This document shows, piece after piece, positions 1 to 5,050 of a stretch of DNA of 5,050 nt (position 1 is its first letter; each line of letters opens with the position of its first letter). The stretch is from positions 1-5,050 of the forward strand of contig CAJQMW010000143.1 of NCBI GenBank assembly GCA_905479535.1. The letters are read 5' to 3'. The position numbers and the translations under genes were made by a program. The DNA comes from an uncultured Maribacter sp. GTDB lineage: Bacteria > Bacteroidota > Bacteroidia > Flavobacteriales > Flavobacteriaceae. Under the pieces are notes generated by a model. It was not told where the DNA came from. It made no database searches and saw nothing but the letters and a program-made list of their open reading frames with translations.

Positions 1-1125
1 TTCTTTTTTTAGGTGGCGAAAAAGCCCCCAATGGATTGCTATATCCATAATGAGGTAAAAAATAGCCCCAATGGAAGCGATTCTTGTCAAATCGAACAGA
101 ACAGTCAGTAGAATAGCTAGGGAAACCGTGAATATAAGGGCGGGATTTTTAAGCCCCCCCATTCTCTTTAATGACGGTACTTGTTTCATATTGCTGAGCA
201 TCGCCAACAAGCGCGATGCTGAAAAGACACTGGCAATAACGCCGGAAACGGTTGCAATTATAGCAATGAAAATGGTTATCCATGACCCCCATTCCCCAAA
301 CACCGGTTTTGCGGCTGCCGCCAGGGCGTAGTCTTTTGCAGCAATAATCTCGGGAATGCTCAAGCCCCCGGCCACTGCCAAGGCCAGGGCCACATAAATT
401 AGGGTGCAAATAAAGATGGAAATAATAATGGAGCGCCCAAGGTTTTTATGTGGATCTTTAATGTCTCCACCTTGATTTGTAATGGTGGTGAAGCCTTTAT
501 AAGCAAGGATTGCCAACGCCAATGCAGCCACAAATCCTAGTCCTGACGGCAATGCTTCGGTATTTTGAGGGATATAGTTTCCGGTAATATCCGCAAATCC
601 AGAGACTATAAGCCCCGCAATGGCCAGCAACGCAATCCCCACGACTTTAATTATTGCCGTGATCGTAGCAGTTGCCCCAATAACTTTATTGCCTAAAATA
701 TTTACGATATAAGCAGTCACCAACAGTAAAACGCCCAATATAGATGCGTAACCAGCAAACCTTTCGGGGAACAACCGAAGTGTGTAGGCTCCAAAAGTAC
801 CCGCCACCAAGCTTTCTGAAACCACCATTGACACATACATCAACAAAGAAAACACACCTGTTATGGTACCTGGGCCATAAGATTTATTGAAAAACTTGAC
901 AACACCTCCAGACGATGGAAAAGCGTTTGAGAACTTTACATATGAATAAGAACTGAAACCCACCACGATAGCACCGGCAATAAAAGCGATCGGAAATAAA
1001 TCACCGACCAATTCCGCTATCTGACCCAAAAGGACGAATATGCCGGCACCGATCATTACTCCCGTACCTAGCGATATAGAACCTATTAAGGATAGCTTAT
1101 TTTTTTTTGCAATAGCGCTCTTCAT
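1..1125 (-). CDS. APC-superfamily amino acid permease (3' end cut by window edge)
   Basis: This is probably a secondary transporter of the inner membrane that takes up amino acids or related solutes. I see 375 codons open to the left edge without a stop. TM1 carries the family motif GVMIGAGIF (residues 22-30), the unwound substrate-binding stretch of APC transporters. The TM6 region with AYKGFTTITNQGGDIKDP (208-225) matches the usual APC pattern of an aromatic-glycine turn followed by a D/E-x-K-x-P loop. About ten hydrophobic segments are visible, the last ending near residue 367, so only the C-terminal part is missing (APC permeases are usually about 430-500 residues). The start ATG lies 2 bp after the nhaA stop, which suggests translational coupling to the antiporter gene. 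A run of nine A's covers codons 6-9. The family call is firm from the motifs, but the substrate cannot be read from sequence; amino acids are the family default, and polyamines or other cations are alternatives. Confidence 0.88.
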   Translation of the reverse strand, partial: MKSAIAKKNKLSLIGSISLGTGVMIGAGIFVLLGQIAELVGDLFPIAFIAGAIVVGFSSYSYVKFSNAFPSSGGVVKFFNKSYGPGTITGVFSLLMYVSMVVSESLVAGTFGAYTLRLFPERFAGYASILGVLLLVTAYIVNILGNKVIGATATITAIIKVVGIALLAIAGLIVSGFADITGNYIPQNTEALPSGLGFVAALALAILAYKGFTTITNQGGDIKDPHKNLGRSIIISIFICTLIYVALALAVAGGLSIPEIIAAKDYALAAAAKPVFGEWGSWITIFIAIIATVSGVIASVFSASRLLAMLSNMKQVPSLKRMGGLKNPALIFTVSLAILLTVLFDLTRIASIGAIFYLIMDIAIHWGLFRHLKKE

Positions 1126-1130
1126 TATTA
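1123..1130 (-). promoter_or_regulatory. nhaA stop / permease start junction (TAATAATG)
   Basis: On the minus strand the nhaA stop TAA is followed by two bases and then the permease ATG. The sequence just upstream is A-rich (AAAATTAAAAATAGCA), as is common for flavobacterial initiation regions that lack a strong Shine-Dalgarno. The spacing implies that ribosomes ending on nhaA could re-initiate on the permease. The coupling is inferred; the spacing is seen. Confidence 0.6.
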
Positions 1131-2462
1131 TGCTATTTTTAATTTTTGTTGTTTTCTTGAACTTTTCATTAAAATGATGCAACCTATTATTCCTGCAATA
1201 AGAGAGGAAAATAGAATACTTACTTTTGCGGCGAAAATCAAAGATTCATCTGAGAAGGCCAGTTCATTGATAAACAGTGACATGGTAAAACCGATGCCCC
1301 CCAAAAAGGCCGTGCCGTAGATCATGTTCCAACTTACGTTTTCAGGGAGTTCGGCAAGTTTAAGGGCCACAAGAATTCTCGAAAAGGCCGCAATACCAAT
1401 GAATTTTCCGAAAACCAGCCCCAGGCCTATTCCTAAACCAACAGGGCCGGTCAGTACCTTCAGCAAATCCCCATGAAGGTGTATCCCCGCGTTTGCCAAG
1501 GCGAACAAAGGGAGAATGAAAAAGCTGACCAGGGGGTGTAAAGTCCTTTCCAGTTTTTGTAGCGGAGTCTCGGCTTCTGAACTTGTGGTTTTAATGGCCT
1601 CCAATATTTCCAACCGTTGGTTGGAAATAAGGGTGCCTTTGATCGACGTTGATTCCTGAAATCTTTTATGGAGTGCGTCCAAACGTTCTAGAAAGGCGTC
1701 CTTTTTAATTTTTACCCGACCCGGAATCGCTGCGGCGGTAAGAATTCCTGCAATGGTAGGGTGCACCCCAGAAAAAAAGAAGGCCAACCAGACCCCTCCT
1801 ATACCTATAACGGCATAAAACCAAGTGCTTCTTACCCCGGCAAAGTTCCCGATGATGAGAAGTCCGAAGAAGAGCAGCCCGTGGAGCAAGTCCATTCCCG
1901 AAATACCGGAAGTATAAAACAGGGCGATGACCAGAACCCCTCCCAAATCGTCAACGATGGCCAATGTGACCAGAAATACCCTCAGCGCGGTGGGCAATCT
2001 TTTCCCCACAAGTGCCAGGACCCCCAACGAAAATGCGATATCGGTGGCCATAGGTATGCCCCATCCTTGGGAAGCCTCCCCGGAACCGTTGAACAAATAG
2101 TAGATAAGGGCGGGGATTACCATTCCCCCTATCGCCGCCCCTATGGGCAATATTGCATTTTTGGGCGATGAAAGTTTGCCTCCCATTATTTCCCGTTTCA
2201 GCTCTAGGCCGACCTGTAAAAAGAACAGTGCCATCAACCCATCGTTGATCCATAATAGCAAGGGTTCCGATAACCGGAAATCCGCAATGTAAAAACCGAT
2301 ATCCGTTTGCATAAGGCCCGTGTAAACTTCTTTCCAAGGGGAATTCGCCCAGACCATTGCAACAACTACGGTTACAAAGAGAACGACCCCACTGTTGTTG
2401 AGTCCCTTGGCATAATGGCCAAAGAATTTTCGAATGCCTATATCATTAGGGTTTTTAAGCAT
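1128..2462 (-). CDS. nhaA: Na+/H+ antiporter NhaA
   Basis: This inner-membrane electrogenic antiporter exports Na+ (or Li+) in exchange for protons and serves pH and sodium homeostasis. With the start at 2462 it has 444 residues (E. coli NhaA has 388). The key residues of the E. coli protein are all present: the Asp133 equivalent in MATDIAF (D141), the Asp163/Asp164 pair in AIVDDLGG (D171, D172), and the Lys300 equivalent in FGKFIGI (K353). FLQVGLELKREI near residues 81-92, HPLVSFFILPLFALANAG (309-326) and GGIGFTMSLFI (388-398) are also family hallmarks. The extra length is mostly a hydrophilic loop of about 56 residues (248-303) before the HPLVSF helix. The frame stays open up to 2582, but residues from there would lie inside the NDH-2 gene and do not resemble NhaA. 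I chose ATG 2462, which overlaps the NDH-2 stop by 8 bp; ATG 2483 (7 residues longer) is an equal rival. Confidence 0.95.
   Translation of the reverse strand: MLKNPNDIGIRKFFGHYAKGLNNSGVVLFVTVVVAMVWANSPWKEVYTGLMQTDIGFYIADFRLSEPLLLWINDGLMALFFLQVGLELKREIMGGKLSSPKNAILPIGAAIGGMVIPALIYYLFNGSGEASQGWGIPMATDIAFSLGVLALVGKRLPTALRVFLVTLAIVDDLGGVLVIALFYTSGISGMDLLHGLLFFGLLIIGNFAGVRSTWFYAVIGIGGVWLAFFFSGVHPTIAGILTAAAIPGRVKIKKDAFLERLDALHKRFQESTSIKGTLISNQRLEILEAIKTTSSEAETPLQKLERTLHPLVSFFILPLFALANAGIHLHGDLLKVLTGPVGLGIGLGLVFGKFIGIAAFSRILVALKLAELPENVSWNMIYGTAFLGGIGFTMSLFINELAFSDESLIFAAKVSILFSSLIAGIIGCIILMKSSRKQQKLKIA
2455..2462 (-). promoter_or_regulatory. 8-bp ndh/nhaA overlap (ATGCTTAA)
   Basis: The proposed nhaA ATG and the NDH-2 stop TAA share the string ATGCTTAA, a typical layout for termination-reinitiation. 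The upstream sequence is A-rich (ACAAAAAACAAAAATCG). If ATG 2483 is used instead, the overlap becomes 29 bp and a purine-rich GGAAAAGG lies about 5 bases upstream of that start. The overlap is seen; the coupling is inferred. Confidence 0.5.
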
Positions 2463-3867
2463 CGATTTTTGTTTTTTGTACATTTTCGGCCTTTTCCAAT
2501 GATCCAAATTGTTCATTCGACGGTGGGTCCATATGGGTGCCTGGTTTGAAATTCCTAATGATGACCCTATTGCTCTTTTCATAGGTAAAATAACTTATGA
2601 CCCAATTAAAGCCTACCAACAGTTTGTTCCTGAACCCACTGATGGACATCAAGTGCACTACGGACCATAATAACCAGGCAAAATATCCCCCAAACTTCAG
2701 TTTGCCCAGATCGGCTACCGCTTTTCGTTTGCCGACGGTGGCCAACGACCCCTTATCCCTATATTCAAAAGTTTTTGACGGTTTTTCATCGATTAGGTCC
2801 GTCAGCATTTCGGCAAGATATTTTCCCTGTTGGATGGCTGTCTGCGCCACTTGTGGATGTCCTTTCGGCGTAGTTTCAGAAATCAATGCCGCAATGTCGC
2901 CAATGGCGTAGATGTTCTTATACCCGTCTACCTGTAGATACCCGTTTGTTTTGATGCGATTCCCTTTTACTATGGACTCTTTGCGGATCCCCTCCGGAAA
3001 TTGTCCCTTGACCCCTGCGGTCCAGACAAGGTTTCTGGCCAATAGGTTTTTACCACTCTTGGTCTTGACCACTTTGCCATCGTAATCACTGACCGCTTCG
3101 TTCAACAGAACCTCGACATCGAGGTTTTGAAGGTACTCCAATGTTTTTTCCGAGGCCTTGTCGGACATGGCTCCCAGTAGTTCGTCCATGGCTTCCACCA
3201 AATAGATCTTCATAATGGACGAGGGATATTCGGGATAGTCCTTGGGAAGGATGTACCTGCAAAACTCTGCCAAGGCCCCTGCCATTTCAACCCCTGCGGG
3301 ACCACCACCAACGATCACAAAATTGGTAAGGGCATCGCGTTCCTCATCATCACAGGTAATCGCGGCCTGTTCCAGGTTTTGCAGCATCATGTGGCGGATG
3401 TTCAGGGAATCGCGGATATCCTTCATCCCCAAACTATTTTTTTCCACATTGTCCATCCCGAAAAAATTGGTGGCCGTTCCCGTGGCCAGGACTAGATAAT
3501 CATAGGTCAACTTGCCCTTGTTGGTAAATAGCGTATTCCGGGATGGTTCTATTTCTTCCACTTCCGCCAGTCGAAACTGAACGTTCTTGTAGCCGTTAAT
3601 TTGCTTTCTGAAAGGGAATACAATGCTATCGGGTTCCAGGGCGCTGGTGGCCACTTGATAGAACAGGGGCTGGAATTGATGGAAATTATTCTTGTCTATC
3701 AGCACGACCTGCACATTTATCTTTTTTAGCCCTTCTACCAAGGCAAGACCTGCAAAACCACCACCCACCACGACCACTCGGGGTACTTTGGAGTCCGGTA
3801 AACAAATCAAATCCGTTACTTTACAGTGGTTTTCTATAGTCATGTTCAACGTGTTACTTTTTTTCAT
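2455..3867 (-). CDS. ndh: Type II NADH:quinone oxidoreductase (NDH-2), FAD-dependent
   Basis: This is a peripheral membrane flavoprotein that passes electrons from NADH to the quinone pool without pumping ions. It has 470 residues. The order seen is: an N-terminal leader of about 28 residues; the FAD-binding VVVVGGGFAGL (31-41) with an acidic residue (D58) ending the next strand; the second Rossmann motif for NAD(H), VIVGGGPAGVEMAG (184-197), with E225 ending its second strand, which favours NADH over NADPH; YAIGDIA (320-326), the second FAD contact; and HPQVAQTAIQQGKYLA (337-352), the AQxAxQQ quinone-site signature. A C-terminal aromatic and basic region (about 392-438) should form the membrane anchor, followed by a polar tail of about 30 residues. 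ATG 3867 is preceded in frame by a TAG at 3877, so it is the furthest possible ATG; ATG 3843 (residue 9) is an alternative. Sulfide:quinone reductase is less likely because the NDH-2 quinone motif and C-terminus are intact. Confidence 0.93.
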   Translation of the reverse strand: MKKSNTLNMTIENHCKVTDLICLPDSKVPRVVVVGGGFAGLALVEGLKKINVQVVLIDKNNFHQFQPLFYQVATSALEPDSIVFPFRKQINGYKNVQFRLAEVEEIEPSRNTLFTNKGKLTYDYLVLATGTATNFFGMDNVEKNSLGMKDIRDSLNIRHMMLQNLEQAAITCDDEERDALTNFVIVGGGPAGVEMAGALAEFCRYILPKDYPEYPSSIMKIYLVEAMDELLGAMSDKASEKTLEYLQNLDVEVLLNEAVSDYDGKVVKTKSGKNLLARNLVWTAGVKGQFPEGIRKESIVKGNRIKTNGYLQVDGYKNIYAIGDIAALISETTPKGHPQVAQTAIQQGKYLAEMLTDLIDEKPSKTFEYRDKGSLATVGKRKAVADLGKLKFGGYFAWLLWSVVHLMSISGFRNKLLVGFNWVISYFTYEKSNRVIIRNFKPGTHMDPPSNEQFGSLEKAENVQKTKIDA

Positions 3868-3932
3868 ATCAACAATCTAGTATTCATTTTTATCCATGCT
3901 AATTTTCAATAGCACCATTTGCACTCAACCCA
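3868..3932 (-). other. 65-bp intergenic leader before ndh
   Basis: The gap between the stress-protein gene and ndh holds no terminator-like hairpin with a T tract and no clear -33/-7 flavobacterial promoter. It does hold a weak stem (TGCTA at 3897-3901 against TAGCA at 3910-3914, 8-base loop). Two tiny reading frames also end at or near the ndh start: ATG 3897 to TAG 3877 (MDKNEY) and ATG 3887 to TGA 3864 (MNTRLLI), the second sharing ATGA with the ndh start. Whether any of these act is unknown. Confidence 0.4.
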
Positions 3933-4403
3933 TCATTTTTTATTTTCTGAAGGGGGTTTACGAACTATCCATACCGAGCAATCGGCGTGCACCGAGATGG
4001 ACTGGGAAACCGAGCCCAGTAGGAAACGCGTGAACGCACCATGGCCATGTGACCCGACCACGATCAGTTCAGCACCAAATTTCTTCGCCTCATCCAGAAT
4101 CGTGATTTTCGGAAGACCGTTCACAACAGCTGTCGTAACGGATACACCGGCATTCTTTTTTTGCAATACCTGACCGGCATTCTGTACGATGTCTTCCGCC
4201 CTTTTTTCTGCGTTCGACACGGCTTCTTCGTAATAGTTGCCAAGAGTGCCGCCCATTGGAACGGCTCCGGGAGCTGCCAATATGGGATTCTCAAAAACCG
4301 AGATGATACGTACTTCGGTGTTGGACGGGAACGGAATTCTCGAAAGTTCTTCGACCGCTGTATCGCTGTATTTCGAACCGTCTATTGCTAATAGTATTTT
4401 CAT
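3933..4403 (-). CDS. UspA-family universal stress protein, ATP-binding type
   Basis: This small cytoplasmic protein (156 residues, one Usp domain, normal family length) binds a nucleotide and is usually linked to starvation, redox or energy stress. It begins with the usual first strand MKILLAIDGS, with D8 at the adenine-binding position. It carries the complete ATP signature G-2x-G-9x-G-S/T: G117, G120, then G130-S131 in VGSHGHGAFTRFLLGSVSQSI. The final strand SVWIVR (143-148) is also typical. Residues 40-56, between strand 2 and helix 2, are rich in Gly, Ala and Pro, a common variable loop. The start is supported by an A-rich stretch just upstream. It lies 43 bp after the lycopene-cyclase-domain gene and 65 bp before ndh on the same strand, so it may sense the cell's energy state for the neighbouring respiratory and antiporter genes. 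That role is inference. Confidence 0.93.
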   Translation of the reverse strand: MKILLAIDGSKYSDTAVEELSRIPFPSNTEVRIISVFENPILAAPGAVPMGGTLGNYYEEAVSNAEKRAEDIVQNAGQVLQKKNAGVSVTTAVVNGLPKITILDEAKKFGAELIVVGSHGHGAFTRFLLGSVSQSISVHADCSVWIVRKPPSENKK

Positions 4404-4446
4404 GACATTTTATTTTATGTGCTACTTAATGTTCGTGTAATCAGGT
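4404..4446 (-). promoter_or_regulatory. A-rich initiation region before the universal stress gene
   Basis: The 43-bp gap contains TAAAATAAAA at 4408-4417, ending four bases before the ATG. This fits the A-rich initiation regions common in Flavobacteriia, where strong Shine-Dalgarno sequences are rare. No promoter of the TTTG/TAnnTTTG type and no terminator were seen in the gap, which supports read-through from the upstream gene. Confidence 0.4.
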
Positions 4447-5050
4447 TTAAACAATGCTTATAGGTTTCATTACTTTTCTCCAGTACAGGTGCTCATATAG
4501 CCCTGACCAGTACATCCCGAAAGTGAAAGCGAACAAAAGCTCTTCAATAGGGATGCCCAGAACAAGAATATGTGTTAGGTTTTCCAGATTCCAGTACAGC
4601 TCCACATATTGGGGGTAAAACGGAAGTATACTTCCGAAATAGACAAAGTAGAGCAGGGTAAACAGCAAACCCCCGACCCAGATTTTGCCCTTTAGATCGG
4701 GGCGGCAGTACAGGGTTGCCAGTCCTCCGAAAAACAAGGCGATGACCCCACAATAAATGTGATTAAGCCCTGTAAAAAGGCTTAGTGCCCCAAAAACCAG
4801 GACAGGAACAAAAAGAATGTAAACATGGAGCGAATGCCTCCGGTGGCTTCTTTCCGTATGCGGCATTTCAACAAACCTTCTTTTAAAAATAAGGTTGTAC
4901 AGTACCGTTCCTATACCGCCAATGGCAAAGGAAAAAATAAGGCTTTCTATGTCGAACCCCGTATTTTCCGCCAGATTGAATAGGGAAGGGGGGAGCCAGT
5001 ACTCGGGCACGAACAGGGGTTCCGTAAGGCCAAAGGGCATGGTGATCCAA
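4447..5050 (-). CDS. Lycopene-cyclase-domain integral membrane protein (5' end cut by window edge)
   Basis: This is a multi-helix membrane protein related to the heterodimeric-type (CrtYc/CrtYd, TIGR03462-like) lycopene cyclase domain; I recognised the family from motifs, not a search. The frame is open to the right edge. The first visible ATG is at 5040 (197 residues), but three in-frame codons precede it (W-I-T), so the real start probably lies outside and an N-terminal helix is missing. Counting from 5040, hydrophobic segments lie near residues 29-53, 73-92, 94-111, 119-140 and 154-184. The hallmark is GIPIEELLFAF (162-172), matching the P-x-E-E-x-x-F cyclase motif. A second, divergent copy is at DIESLIFSF (30-38), and both copies continue with G.....LY.....[RK], so the protein is an internal duplication. 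A charged His/Arg-rich loop (RSHRRHS, 64-70) separates them. No carotenoid gene is in view, so lycopene cyclase activity is not supported by context. Confidence 0.72.
   Translation of the reverse strand, partial: WITMPFGLTEPLFVPEYWLPPSLFNLAENTGFDIESLIFSFAIGGIGTVLYNLIFKRRFVEMPHTERSHRRHSLHVYILFVPVLVFGALSLFTGLNHIYCGVIALFFGGLATLYCRPDLKGKIWVGGLLFTLLYFVYFGSILPFYPQYVELYWNLENLTHILVLGIPIEELLFAFTFGMYWSGLYEHLYWRKVMKPISIV

Noticed and set aside
71..409. Two overlapping 86-codon frames, one on each strand, inside the permease gene
   Set aside because: The true permease frame runs open through this whole stretch with APC motifs and helices; both short frames are by-products of it.
1761..2171. 136-codon plus-strand open frame antisense to nhaA
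   Set aside because: The product is polar and repetitive in composition (Gln, Pro, Gly, Asp), with no domain and no start context. It is explained as the complement of the NhaA helices.
1951..2337. 128-codon minus-strand open frame inside nhaA
   Set aside because: It lies in another frame of a gene with clear NhaA motifs, and its translation is Arg/Gly/His-rich and low in hydrophobic order, with no recognisable domain. It is a shadow frame.
2463..2582. Real N-terminal extension of NhaA from ATG 2582
   Set aside because: It would overlap 128 bases of ndh coding sequence, and the extra residues do not resemble NhaA N-termini, which begin shortly before the first helix.
3897..3914. Possible terminator between the stress gene and ndh
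   Set aside because: The stem is only 5 bp, AT-containing, with an 8-base loop and no following T tract on the transcribed strand, so it is too weak for an intrinsic terminator.
4161..4440. Plus-strand open frames antisense to the universal stress gene
   Set aside because: The minus-strand Usp frame has a complete domain with the ATP motif; the opposite frames show no family features.
1..5050. CRISPR arrays, tRNA or rRNA genes, insertion sequences, defence systems
   Set aside because: I saw no regularly spaced repeats, no structural RNA signatures, no terminal inverted repeats and no transposase or defence domains; the window is almost fully explained by five ordinary-looking genes.

Overview
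The window looks like a piece of a Bacteroidetes chromosome, most likely a marine member of the Flavobacteriaceae. The grounds are moderate GC, A-rich rather than GGAGG-type sequences before the start codons, and the general look of the proteins. This assignment is an inference. No rRNA, tRNA, mobile element or CRISPR is visible.

All five genes lie on the minus strand and nearly fill the window. In order of transcription, from high to low coordinates, they are: (1) a 5'-truncated membrane protein of the lycopene-cyclase-domain type (4447-5050); (2) a UspA-type universal stress protein with the ATP-binding signature (3933-4403); (3) a type II NADH:quinone dehydrogenase, NDH-2 (2455-3867); (4) a Na+/H+ antiporter, NhaA (1128-2462, possibly from 2483); and (5) an APC-superfamily permease that is cut by the left edge (1-1125).

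The junctions are tight: gaps of 43 and 65 bp, then an 8-bp overlap, then a 2-bp gap. I see no terminator hairpin and no convincing flavobacterial promoter (TTTG...TAnnTTTG) in any gap. The five genes are therefore probably one transcript that continues beyond both edges. There is no gene-free stretch over 65 bp.

As a set, the genes combine non-pumping NADH oxidation (NDH-2), use of the proton gradient for Na+ and pH homeostasis (NhaA), solute uptake (APC permease) and a nucleotide-binding stress protein. This resembles a membrane-energetics and stress-adaptation operon. The least explained member is the lycopene-cyclase-domain protein. It has two recognisable copies of a helix motif, sits among no carotenoid genes in this window, and is the best candidate here for something not yet understood. 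The other four genes are ordinary family members with intact key residues.
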